A DNA stretch of 32,890 nt from Promethearchaeota archaeon. Its GTDB lineage: Archaea > Asgardarchaeota > Lokiarchaeia > Sigynarchaeales > SOKP01. Both the position numbers and the translations under genes were made by a program. This document shows, piece after piece, positions 7,630-15,470 of this stretch. The notes below the pieces were generated by a model. It was not told the origin of the DNA, did not search any database, and saw only the letters and a program-made list of their open reading frames with translations. The stretch is taken from NCBI GenBank assembly GCA_016839635.1, contig JAEOTV010000237.1, forward strand, positions 1 to 32,890, read 5' to 3'. The stretch's first letter is position 1. Every line of letters begins with the position of its first letter.

Positions 7630-9444
7630 TTAAATCCAAAAAAGTAATCCACCAAATTTTACGATAGATAAAATGAAATTCCCAGCTAAAATAAATAAAG
7701 TGATGTATCGTAGAGTATTTATAATTGGCTTTTTGATTTTTTGTTTTTCGTCGTACCAATATTCATAAGAGATTTCTACCAGAGCCCCTTCTTCTAATTT
7801 TGTGTATTCAGGAAGATCTAAAACAACAGTATCTTTAAATCCATCACCAATTTTATCGATTAAACTATACTTATCTTCAGCTAAAATTATCTCACTTTGA
7901 TCTCTCACACCTGATTTATTTTCTATTATTATTTTGACTGAATCAACTTTTTCTACTCTATATTCTGTTAAATTGAGATTGGGATCATCTTTATTGAATT
8001 TGATTTTGTCTTTTTTTTTCCGAGTGGTTTTATATTCTTCTCCAAAACCCCAGTTAATTAATTCTTTTACAATTCTATCTCCATCGAAAACAGGTAAAGG
8101 GAGCATATTAAAAAGGGTAATACTAAAAGCGATAATATAAAGCCATGCTATTTCTCTTAACCAAAAATCTGGCCAGGAACTCGTAAAGAATTTAGCAAAA
8201 TCATTTTTATGCATAAAATATGAATAGCTAGAAATTCCAATTTTTACTCCTATTGTTTCAACATCTAGTACATATAGGTCAGAAACCGAACTTAGATTAA
8301 TGCTATTTAAATTAAATACTGTAAGTGCTTTCTCTAAAGTATCTCCACTAGTTCGATTAATTGGCACTCCATTTATTTCTTCAATTATTAAACCAATAGT
8401 TAAACCCTTATCATCATTATTTCCACCTTCACTTGCAGAATAGATTCTGTTTATTTGCAGTGCAGTATTATTGATATACTCATAACTTATCCCGATATTG
8501 TATCGAGGTCCTATTGTTACATTTTTTTCTGAATAGCTATCAGTAGATGGTGTGTAAATACTGAATGTTAAATTATCTCCAATAGAACACTGCAAGCTAG
8601 TTCCATTATTTAAGATATTATTGAGTGTTCTACCTGCATAATAGTCAAGATATACATATTCTTCATCTCCAGTACCTTTCTTTTTTATTGCTAGGATGAC
8701 ATCACGAGCATCTAGATTTCCTTCATTGAATCCCCCATCTACTTCTGGCACCACACTATTCACTTGAGCAACTTGGGTATAGAAAGGAGCAATCATAAGC
8801 GGAAAGCTTAATAATAATATGAATGCTACTCCAGCAGTCATACCATTTACGTAAGTTCCGGCAGCCGCGATTCGTAATCTTGTGTTTCTGTGAAATTTCC
8901 TAGAATTTAGTTCTCTTTCATCAACTTCTACAAAAGCACCAAAACCTATAATAAAAAATATTCCAGCTCCAAGGACGCCAGTTGATTTAACATCTACACC
9001 CTCCGCACTCGCGGAAATTCCATGCGCAAATTCATGAGTAGTTAAAATAAATAATAATGGAAGGATTAAATAGAATAACATAGGAAAATCTATGGTCACT
9101 CCCGGAATAATTGGGATTATCGCTTGTTCGGGTCTAGGGTTTATAATTAAACCAATAAAGTTAGAAAAAAGGAAATATAACGCATAAATAGTAAAACTAA
9201 ATGATACAAATATTCCTATCGTCCAAAAAGTTTTCCAAAACTTAGGAGCTTTTCTCCCAGCTCTCGTAATAAGCCTATTTAATTTCCTTGTTTTAAACAT
9301 TGCAAGTAATGGAAACCAGAGATAGTATGCTTCTTTTTTATTTCTCAATAGCCATATTAAGAGAAAGACAAAGATCCAAAAGATTAAAGATATAAGGAAC
9401 CATGGATTCAAAATAAAATCCAGTATAATATCCAATATTGACAT
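7630..9444 (-). CDS. Site-2 protease (M50 family membrane metalloprotease)
   Basis: An intramembrane zinc protease. HEFAH (137-141) is the HExxH zinc and catalytic motif; NMLPLPVFDGDR (446-457, with D454) is the third zinc ligand region. Hydrophobic segments occur near 13-33, 75-101, 121-136, 153-172 and 202-220, again around 430-450, and at the extreme C-terminus (the last 20 residues). Between the two active-site halves lies a long extracytoplasmic region (about 225-425) rich in Asn and Ser that looks PDZ-like (GLIIEEINGVPINRT). A soluble insertion of about 110 residues follows the DG motif before the last membrane segment. The length of 604 is large for the family, mainly because of these insertions. 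The substrate is unknown; no anti-sigma-like partner is adjacent. Confidence 0.92.
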   Translation of the reverse strand: MSILDIILDFILNPWFLISLIFWIFVFLLIWLLRNKKEAYYLWFPLLAMFKTRKLNRLITRAGRKAPKFWKTFWTIGIFVSFSFTIYALYFLFSNFIGLIINPRPEQAIIPIIPGVTIDFPMLFYLILPLLFILTTHEFAHGISASAEGVDVKSTGVLGAGIFFIIGFGAFVEVDERELNSRKFHRNTRLRIAAAGTYVNGMTAGVAFILLLSFPLMIAPFYTQVAQVNSVVPEVDGGFNEGNLDARDVILAIKKKGTGDEEYVYLDYYAGRTLNNILNNGTSLQCSIGDNLTFSIYTPSTDSYSEKNVTIGPRYNIGISYEYINNTALQINRIYSASEGGNNDDKGLTIGLIIEEINGVPINRTSGDTLEKALTVFNLNSINLSSVSDLYVLDVETIGVKIGISSYSYFMHKNDFAKFFTSSWPDFWLREIAWLYIIAFSITLFNMLPLPVFDGDRIVKELINWGFGEEYKTTRKKKDKIKFNKDDPNLNLTEYRVEKVDSVKIIIENKSGVRDQSEIILAEDKYSLIDKIGDGFKDTVVLDLPEYTKLEEGALVEISYEYWYDEKQKIKKPIINTLRYITLFILAGNFILSIVKFGGLLFWI

Positions 9445-9582
9445 AAGTTTCCGTTAAAGCAATTTCTTTTTTTATATCTAATTAAAATAAGAAGTTAAAG
9501 TTATTGGTTATATCGAAAGTTTTTAACATTAGGAGTATAAATGCTATATAAAATAGAAAAAGATTAAAATTAGTTTATAATC

Positions 9583-9596
9583 TTATATATATAAAT
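9583..9596 (+). promoter_or_regulatory. TATA box of the initiator tRNA gene
   Basis: TTATATATATAAAT is centred about 48 bases upstream of the tRNA 5' end, implying a leader of roughly 20 bases that RNase P would remove. The divergent site-2 protease gene ends its 5' side at 9444, so this element most likely serves the tRNA. Confidence 0.5.
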
Positions 9597-9637
9597 AGTA
9601 TATATCTCATAGGAAATACCCCTTTAGATAACCTAAT

Positions 9638-9741
9638 AGCGGGGTGGGCTAGCCTGGTTTATGCCGCAGGGCTCATAAATGGCAATAATTTGCCCTAGAG
9701 AGACCCTGAGATCGTTCGTTCAAATCGAACCCCCGCTACCA
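9638..9741 (+). tRNA. Initiator tRNA-Met (CAT) with a 25-nt intron
   Basis: The acceptor stem is AGCGGGG (9638-9644) paired with CCCCGCT (9731-9737), discriminator A 9738, and CCA is encoded (9739-9741). The anticodon stem CAGGG/CCCTG and anticodon CAT (9674-9676) are clear; the T-arm is GTTCG-TTCAAAT-CGAAC. The A1:U72 pair and the three stacked G:C pairs in the anticodon stem are initiator features. An intron at 9678-9702 lies at the canonical 37/38 position. It contains a GGCAA/TTGCC hairpin, and three-base bulges (TA^A and AG^A) flank a short CTC:GAG helix, a slightly imperfect bulge-helix-bulge. The mature RNA without CCA would be 76 nt. Confidence 0.93.
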
Positions 9742-9888
9742 TTTTCTTTCCTTACTTCTCTCCTAAGGAAGAAATATATCTTGCACATATTTTAAGAAAA
9801 AGGAACTCCTATTATTCTTAGTTTAATAATTAGGTCTAAATTAAAAAATAGTTAATTTTAAAATAATAAAATAAGAGAAAGGTTTGAG

Positions 9889-10626
9889 ATGAATGAGATA
9901 ATGAGTTTTAAAAGAAATCCTGCTATACAATGTTGGGTTAAGCATGTTTTAGAGGGTCGGTATAACGAGAATGAAAAGTTTTTCTACACTATATTTGGAA
10001 ATGTTAAGCGTATTAGAGTTATTGCAACTATTATCGATAAAAGAGAAAAACTTATTGAGGCAACAGAACAGGATATGGGATTAGAAGATGATCTAAGTTC
10101 AAATATAAGAATAGATTTTGATTTAGATGATAGTACCGGAAGAATTAGGGCAACTATAAGAAATATAGATCCTGATAAATATAAAACATTTAATAAAGGT
10201 AATATCGTGGAAGTTATGGGACGCGTAAGTAAATTCGGTGATTTTGTGTCCTTATGGATCGAGTCTATGAGAAATGTGGAAGAACCGAATCTCCTCTTAC
10301 TTAGGAATGCTGAAATTATAAATAAGATAAAGAATGGAGAAATCCAAGAAATTCCAGAAATATCAGATGATCTTGAAGAGTTTTCAGATGAAATTGACGT
10401 TACAACTCTATTTGAAAAAGACACTGATTTTTCTGAGCGGAATGAGATAAAAGATAAAATTTATTCTATTATTGAAAAAACTTCTGCAGAGGGAAAAGGA
10501 ATTAATTTTGAAGGATTAAAGAGAGATATTAAAATCTCTGATAATGAATTAAGAACTTTTCTCAATGACTTAATCTTAGAGTCTCGTATTTATAAATCTG
10601 ATAATGATAATTTTGAAGCATTTTAA
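9889..10626 (+). CDS. RPA32-like OB-fold protein with C-terminal winged helix
   Basis: A probable second subunit of the single-stranded-DNA-binding replication protein A. Residues 1-120 look like one OB fold preceded by the segment NPAIQCWVKHVLEGRY, which is characteristic of archaeal RPA-associated proteins (COG3390-like); strands include FGNVKRIRVIATIIDKRE and IRIDFDLDDSTGRIRATI, then NIVEVMGRVSKFGDFVSLWIESM. Residues 137-180 are an acidic linker, and 188-240 form a helical region consistent with a winged helix (YSIIEKTSAEGKGINFEGLKR). This architecture equals eukaryotic RPA32. RPA1 is encoded separately at 28724-30448. It lies upstream of aIF2-beta but with a 98-base gap containing its own TATA-like stretch. 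Confidence 0.8.
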   Translation: MNEIMSFKRNPAIQCWVKHVLEGRYNENEKFFYTIFGNVKRIRVIATIIDKREKLIEATEQDMGLEDDLSSNIRIDFDLDDSTGRIRATIRNIDPDKYKTFNKGNIVEVMGRVSKFGDFVSLWIESMRNVEEPNLLLLRNAEIINKIKNGEIQEIPEISDDLEEFSDEIDVTTLFEKDTDFSERNEIKDKIYSIIEKTSAEGKGINFEGLKRDIKISDNELRTFLNDLILESRIYKSDNDNFEAF

Positions 10627-10724
10627 TATACTCTTGTATTTCAAATTTTTTTGGTTATAAAGGTAAACTATTTTTCTTATGGTTGATTTCATTTTTATAA
10701 ATTAATTAAATTGGGAATATAATT

Positions 10725-11138
10725 ATGGATATAAATAATTACGAAGAATTATTGGATAAGGCTTATGAAAAGATCCCTGATAATGTAAAAAAATCATCAA
10801 GATTTGAAATCCCAAAAGTGGAAATTCGTATTGAAAGTAGAAATACATTTATTACAAATTTTAATAAAATAATTAGTACCCTTAATAGAGAAAAGAAGCA
10901 TTTCATCGGAATCTTCCTGAAAACGGCAGGAACTATGGGAGAAATTAGAGGCCAGCAATTATTTTTAAAAGGACAGTATAAAGAACAAGTATTAAATCGA
11001 TTGATTGAAAATTATACTAAAACCTACGTTTTATGTAAAATTTGCAATAAACCTGACACTCAATTTCAAAGAGAGGGTAAGAAACTTTATCTAAAATGTA
11101 CTGCTTGTGGAGCAAGAGAAGAAATTAAAGAAAGGTAA
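10725..11138 (+). CDS. eif2b: Translation initiation factor aIF2 subunit beta
   Basis: Part of the heterotrimer that brings initiator Met-tRNA to the small ribosomal subunit. The 137-residue protein has the expected N-terminal helix, the NFNKIISTLNREKKHFIGIFLKTAGT core (45-70), the RGQQLFLKGQYKEQVLNRLIENY segment, and a C4 zinc ribbon (C104, C107, C125, C128). Length is typical. It is the first gene of a plus-strand run of five (aIF2-beta, DUF424, NMD3, RIO1, PNO1), and only about 1 kb downstream of the initiator tRNA gene, its RNA ligand within the ternary complex. The intergenic distance to DUF424 is 15 bases, so co-transcription is likely. Confidence 0.97.
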   Translation: MDINNYEELLDKAYEKIPDNVKKSSRFEIPKVEIRIESRNTFITNFNKIISTLNREKKHFIGIFLKTAGTMGEIRGQQLFLKGQYKEQVLNRLIENYTKTYVLCKICNKPDTQFQREGKKLYLKCTACGAREEIKER

Positions 11139-11153
11139 GGAAAAAAAATAATT

Positions 11154-11459
11154 TTGAAATTGATGAAAGTATATCTAAAAGTTCATACTAGGGAGGACCT
11201 TGAAACAATCGCTTGTTGTGATGAAGAATTACTCAATCAAGTCTACAAAGAGGGAAATCTCAAAATAGTAATTTCAAAACAATTCTTTGGAGGGAGATTG
11301 ATAGATCTTGAGGATGCGATTTTAATACTAAGAGAAGCCGCGTGTTTTAATATAGTAGGAGAGAAAATAATTAAGAAAGTAGTTGAGATTGGAATTATTC
11401 CACAAGAAGGCATTAGATATATTAATGGTGTTCCCATGGCTTTAAAGATGATGTTCTAA
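11154..11459 (+). CDS. DUF424 family protein
   Basis: A small archaeal protein of unknown function (COG2412). The family pattern is visible: MKVYLKVHTREDLETIACCDEELL, then an FFGG segment near residue 45 followed by an A-x-N-x-V-G motif (ACFNIVGEKI), and a hydrophobic ending IRYINGVPMALKM. The start could be TTG 11154 or ATG 11163; the latter gives MKVYLKVH, which fits the family better. It sits 15 bases after aIF2-beta and its stop overlaps the ATG of the NMD3 gene by one base (TAATG at 11457-11461), suggesting translational coupling and a role tied to ribosomes; that role is inference. Confidence 0.88.
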   Translation: MKLMKVYLKVHTREDLETIACCDEELLNQVYKEGNLKIVISKQFFGGRLIDLEDAILILREAACFNIVGEKIIKKVVEIGIIPQEGIRYINGVPMALKMMF

Positions 11460-12373
11460 TGCCTAACCGATTTTGTGCAATATGTGGAAAAAATATAGGA
11501 GAATCTGATCCTCATTATGGAATGTGCCTTAAGTGTTATTTAAAGGAAAATCCATTATTTGAATTACCAGATAAATATTCATTTAATATTTGCATTGATT
11601 GTGGAAGCTTTTCTAAAAAGGATATGTGGATTGAGCCTGAGAGAAATGAATTATTTTCTATAATAGAACAAGCGCTTCAAAAACATGTGTTAAAAACTCT
11701 GTTGAAAAAAAATACTATTGATTTTTCAATTTCTTTTGATGAAGATAGTTATATTTTTTCATCAAAGGATTTATTGGTTTCACTTGAAGTGGCAATTCAT
11801 GGTGTTTTAAGAAAGGATTCAAATATTCAACACACGCAGCCAATAAAATTAAATTTAAATTATTTGTTATGTAAGAATTGTACGAATCTAAGAGGAGGAA
11901 CTTATTTTCTTTCTATTATTCAATTAAGAGTTAAAGATGAGGAACAATTCGGGTTAATTAAGAATATTTTAGATGAAATTAACGAATACGTGGAGAATTT
12001 GTTTAAAACAGATCATAAACAGTATATTTCAAAAATGGAAGATCAAAAATATGGGATAGATTTATATCTTAGTACAAATGAGTTAATGAATTATTTAGTA
12101 AAATTCCTAAAATCAAAATATCACTTTTTATTCAAGAGGTCAAAAAAATTAGTAGGAAGGGATAATCAGAGGGGTAAAAACCTTTATCGTTTTAAATCTC
12201 TAATAAAATTTTTACCTGTGGGTACAAATGATGTATTTTCAATTGAGAATCAAATTTTTAGAGTTGAGAGTATTACTACAAATAAAGTTATCCTTCGTGA
12301 TGAAAATAACACTAAATTCATAAGAGACTATTCTTATTTCTTTAATGAAAAAATAACTAAAAAAAAAGACTAG
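11459..12373 (+). CDS. NMD3-family large-subunit maturation protein
   Basis: Eukaryotic Nmd3 is the export adaptor of the 60S subunit; archaeal forms are thought to act in late 50S maturation. The N-terminal region has paired Cys-x2-Cys motifs (C6/C9, C23/C26, C45/C48, C138/C141), as in the Nmd3 zinc domain, and RGGTYFLSIIQLR (145-157) matches the conserved block in this family. The C-terminal 60 residues look like a small beta-rich domain (FLPVGTNDVFSIENQIFRVESI). There is no nuclear export extension. ATG overlaps the DUF424 stop. The next gene, RIO1, begins 11 bases after the stop, so the genes form one transcription unit. Confidence 0.9.
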   Translation: MPNRFCAICGKNIGESDPHYGMCLKCYLKENPLFELPDKYSFNICIDCGSFSKKDMWIEPERNELFSIIEQALQKHVLKTLLKKNTIDFSISFDEDSYIFSSKDLLVSLEVAIHGVLRKDSNIQHTQPIKLNLNYLLCKNCTNLRGGTYFLSIIQLRVKDEEQFGLIKNILDEINEYVENLFKTDHKQYISKMEDQKYGIDLYLSTNELMNYLVKFLKSKYHFLFKRSKKLVGRDNQRGKNLYRFKSLIKFLPVGTNDVFSIENQIFRVESITTNKVILRDENNTKFIRDYSYFFNEKITKKKD

Positions 12374-12384
12374 AGGGCAGAGGA

Positions 12385-13233
12385 TTGGAGGAAAACAACA
12401 AAGATACTGATGAGGATATTGATAAAATATTGGATGATGGGATTGAAGAAGATTTCGATACAAACATAGATGAATTGCAAAAAAGAAATATAGATAACAA
12501 AAGAATAAAGAAGATTGATCAATCGAAAAAACGAGCTGTAATAGAATCTGTTTTTGATGAAAGAACTGTTTTTTCTTTGAATAGGATATTGGTAAATGGT
12601 CCTTTAGATCGGGTAGAAGGTGTAATTTCGGCTGGAAAGGAAGCCAATATCTATCTAGGATATGATTTAAAAGGAAATGAAGTTGCGATTAAAATATATA
12701 AGATTGATAGTAATACTTCAAAATGGATGAGGAATTATATTATCGGAGATCCTAGATTTAAAAATATACCCCGAAATGTCTCAAAAATAATTTTTTTATG
12801 GGCAAGCAAAGAGTTTAAAAATCTTAAAAGAGCACATAAAGTAGGTCTAAGTGTCCCAAATCCTTTATTCATTAAAAATAATATTTTAATCATGGAATAT
12901 ATAGGATTTGGGCCCATTCCGGCTCCACTTTTAAAGGATATTACAAAACCAAAAGAGCCTATTAATCTAATGAATGTAATATTAACATTTATAAAAGAGT
13001 TATATCAAAAAGCAAAATTGGTTCATGGAGATCTCAGTGAATTTAATATCTTATATCATAATCAAAAACCAATTGTAATAGATATATCTCAAGCCGTATC
13101 AATTAACCATCCAAAAGCAGAAGTATTTTTAGTACGAGACATAAAAAATATTTTTAAATATTTTGAAAAATTAGGATTAGAAATAACAAATCCTAAAGAT
13201 TTTTATTACGAAGTTATTAATATTAATAGGTAA
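12385..13233 (+). CDS. rio1: RIO1-type atypical protein kinase/ATPase
   Basis: Acts in the final steps of small-subunit assembly. The nucleotide loop SAGKEA (82-87) matches the STGKEA signature of RIO1; K103 is the ATP lysine; HGDLSEFN (214-221) holds catalytic D216 and N221; DISQAV (233-238) replaces the DFG motif, with D233 as metal ligand. The N-terminal 50 residues are acidic then basic and probably flexible. The start codon is TTG at 12385, preceded by AGAGGGCAGAGGA; an ATG start is absent upstream of the kinase core. Located between NMD3 and PNO1 in the same operon; RIO1 and PNO1/DIM2 are functionally linked at the decoding site of the pre-40S subunit in eukaryotes. Confidence 0.95.
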   Translation: MEENNKDTDEDIDKILDDGIEEDFDTNIDELQKRNIDNKRIKKIDQSKKRAVIESVFDERTVFSLNRILVNGPLDRVEGVISAGKEANIYLGYDLKGNEVAIKIYKIDSNTSKWMRNYIIGDPRFKNIPRNVSKIIFLWASKEFKNLKRAHKVGLSVPNPLFIKNNILIMEYIGFGPIPAPLLKDITKPKEPINLMNVILTFIKELYQKAKLVHGDLSEFNILYHNQKPIVIDISQAVSINHPKAEVFLVRDIKNIFKYFEKLGLEITNPKDFYYEVININR

Positions 13234-13275
13234 AGAATTAGAAAAATTAAAGATACATAGTTATAAAAAATTAAA

Positions 13276-13833
13276 ATGAAAATTGGGAAAAACCGTATAG
13301 CTGTTTTGATTGGGAAAGATGGAGAAATAAAAAAGGATATTGAAGAGAAGTTAGGAGTTAGAATTAATTTAGATAGTAAAACAGGTAATTGTGAGATACT
13401 ATCAAACCTTGAAGATCCAAATTATATGCCGCTAAACATCTTCACCGCACAAAAGATAGCTAATGCCATAAATCGAGGTTTTAATCCAATAAAAGCTATG
13501 AAGCTACTAGAAGAAAATTATGACCTTGAGATTTTTAATCTTTTACAAATTGTTGGAAAATCAGATAAAAGAATTAAACGTGTAAAAGGACGAATTATCG
13601 GTAGAAATGGAGAGATGCGAAAAGCTATTGAAAGATTTGCTGAAAGTTTTATCTCTGTGTATGGTAAAACAATCTCAATAATTGCAGATTACGATAATTT
13701 GCAAATTGCTAGAAAAGCAGTAAGTATGTTGATAAATGGAATGCCGCATCATGTAGTCTTAAAATTTCTAGAAGATAAATACAGTGAAAGTAAAAAAGAG
13801 CAATTTAGACAAATGTATAAACCTGAATTTTAA
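13276..13833 (+). CDS. KH-domain RNA-binding protein, PNO1/DIM2 homologue
   Basis: Two KH domains: residues 1-70 (IGKDGEIKKDIEEKLGVRINLD, with a diverged GxxG) and 85-175 (RVKGRIIGRNGEMRKAIERF, with intact GRNG, followed by the VYGKTISIIADYD strand). This is the domain plan of Krr1/Pno1-type archaeal proteins that bind the 3' end of small-subunit rRNA and present it for cleavage. 185 residues is normal. It lies 42 bases after RIO1 on the same strand; in many archaea rio1 and this gene are adjacent. The gene converges with a hypothetical ORF at 13837; the two stops are only three bases apart. Confidence 0.93.
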   Translation: MKIGKNRIAVLIGKDGEIKKDIEEKLGVRINLDSKTGNCEILSNLEDPNYMPLNIFTAQKIANAINRGFNPIKAMKLLEENYDLEIFNLLQIVGKSDKRIKRVKGRIIGRNGEMRKAIERFAESFISVYGKTISIIADYDNLQIARKAVSMLINGMPHHVVLKFLEDKYSESKKEQFRQMYKPEF

Positions 13834-13836
13834 ATA

Positions 13837-14205
13837 TTAATTTATAAATGCATTTTTATGCATTTTTGATGCTTCTTGAATTAAATCTTTTCCATATATA
13901 ATTTCTTTTAATTCCTCCAGCAGAGAATTTGTATCTTCTACATGATCATTTGAGTATAATTCTTTATATTCTTCTTTTTGATAATTTTTAAGGTGGACTT
14001 CAAAACTTTTAATTGAATAAAAGTTAGTATCATAGGATTTAAAAATAATTATATAACGAGGATAAAGATTTTTTTCTCTTAGAGAAATCGACCATCCATT
14101 AAAATATAATTCAGTTTTAAATTCAAAGAAATTTTCCCATTTCTGAATTTTCTTTATAATTCTATTTATCTCTACTTGAGTTTCGGGTGAAAACTTATTT
14201 TTCAT
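13837..14205 (-). CDS. Hypothetical protein downstream of FtsZ
   Basis: I do not recognise this protein. The start at 14205 (MKNKFSPETQ) is chosen because a longer start at 14265 would overlap the FtsZ stop codon and add 20 hydrophobic residues with no obvious role; the shorter form gives 122 residues. It is soluble-looking, with a helical N-terminus (EINRIIKKIQKWENFFEFK), a central beta region (ELYFNGWSISLREKNLYPR) and an acidic helical C-terminus. It lies 46 bases after FtsZ on the same strand and may be co-expressed with it. If the longer start is real, the lead could be a membrane anchor or signal. Confidence 0.55.
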   Translation of the reverse strand: MKNKFSPETQVEINRIIKKIQKWENFFEFKTELYFNGWSISLREKNLYPRYIIIFKSYDTNFYSIKSFEVHLKNYQKEEYKELYSNDHVEDTNSLLEELKEIIYGKDLIQEASKMHKNAFIN

Positions 14206-14251
14206 ATAAAAATTTATAGAGAGGATTATAAAAAGGAGTTGTAAAATTACC

Positions 14252-15367
14252 TTAATCGAAGGCAATTTCGCCTATATTAAAAATATCATCGGACAAGCCA
14301 ATTTTTGAAGTCTTTTTAACATCGGATTTATACAGAGATTTATTGAAGGAATAACCGCTACCAAAAATTTGAGGAGATTTAATACCAGTTATTAAGAGCA
14401 TAACCCTTAAAAGTCCATCAAATTCATCCGATACTCGAGCACCCCAAATTACCATTGAATCATTTACATCCATTTTCTCTGAAATTCTTTTAGCTACTGA
14501 GTTTGCTTCTGCTAATGTCATATCATTTCCTCCACAAATATGAATTAAGGCACCTTTAGCACCATCAATACTCACGTCTAGTAAAGGAGTATTAAGCGCA
14601 TCATTGATAGCTTCTTCAACTCTATTTTCTTCACCACTAGATTCACCAACTCCAACAATTGCAACCCCACCAGTACTTAATATTGTTCTTACATCAGCAA
14701 AATCTAAATTTATTAAGGAAGGCAATGAAATCGTTTCAGTGATACCTTTAACCATCGTAGCTAAAACTTCATCAGCTACACTGAAAGCTTCAATAATAGG
14801 TAAATTTGGAGCGATTTCTAATAATCTGTTGTTATCTATAACTACTAAGGTATCTACGTAGCGTTTCAATAGATTTAATCCCATCTTAGCTTTATCTATT
14901 CGTCCAATTTCAGTCTCAAATGGTAATGTTACAACACCTACTACGATTGCTCCCTCTAATTTTGCGATTTCTGCTATGATAGGGGCACTTCCAGTGCCTG
15001 TTCCCCCTCCTTCTCCGCAAGTTATGAATACTAAGTTTGATTCTCGTAGGATTTTAGTCAAGTCTTCCCGAGATTCTTCAGCTGCTGCTCTACCAATCTC
15101 TGGATTTCCCCCAGCTCCAAGACCTTTAGTTAAATTCTTTCCAATTAATATTTTAATGTGTGATTCAACACTATCTAAATGTTGACAATCTGTATTTACT
15201 GCTACACACTTTGCTCCCCTGATCCCTATTTTCATTAGTCTATTAATTGTATTATTCCCAGCACCACCACATCCAATAATTTTAATATTAGCATAGCCAA
15301 AGTTTTCAATCTGAGGGCGAGTTATTTCTCTTTTACGTGCTTTTTTTATAAATGATTCCATAATCAA
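14252..15367 (-). CDS. ftsZ: Cell division GTPase FtsZ
   Basis: A tubulin-superfamily GTPase that forms the division ring. IGCGGAGNNTINRL (31-44) and the signature GGGTGTGSAP (120-129) bind GTP; LPFETEIGRIDKAKMGL and the NLDFADVR T7 loop (about 222) complete the active site across the polymer interface. Length is 371, with a short C-terminal tail ending SLYKSDVKKTSKIGLSDD..., basic and then acidic. The residue before the signature is Glu (GEGGG) where Met is usual. Start at 15367 or the ATG two codons later. Whether it is the FtsZ1 or FtsZ2 type needs a tree. The upstream region of about 100 bases separates it from the decarboxylase-like gene. Confidence 0.96.
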   Translation of the reverse strand: MIMESFIKKARKREITRPQIENFGYANIKIIGCGGAGNNTINRLMKIGIRGAKCVAVNTDCQHLDSVESHIKILIGKNLTKGLGAGGNPEIGRAAAEESREDLTKILRESNLVFITCGEGGGTGTGSAPIIAEIAKLEGAIVVGVVTLPFETEIGRIDKAKMGLNLLKRYVDTLVVIDNNRLLEIAPNLPIIEAFSVADEVLATMVKGITETISLPSLINLDFADVRTILSTGGVAIVGVGESSGEENRVEEAINDALNTPLLDVSIDGAKGALIHICGGNDMTLAEANSVAKRISEKMDVNDSMVIWGARVSDEFDGLLRVMLLITGIKSPQIFGSGYSFNKSLYKSDVKKTSKIGLSDDIFNIGEIAFD

Positions 15368-15470
15368 TCTAATTTTAATTTAATTTGTACAAAGAATTAA
15401 AATGAAAAAATTAGAATTAATGTAATATCGTAATATTATATCATCAAATTGCTTCTATTTATTACTGAAT

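Noticed and set aside
9984..10424. 146-codon ORF opposite the RPA32-like gene
   Set aside because: Antisense shadow with Ser/Ile-rich composition and no family features.
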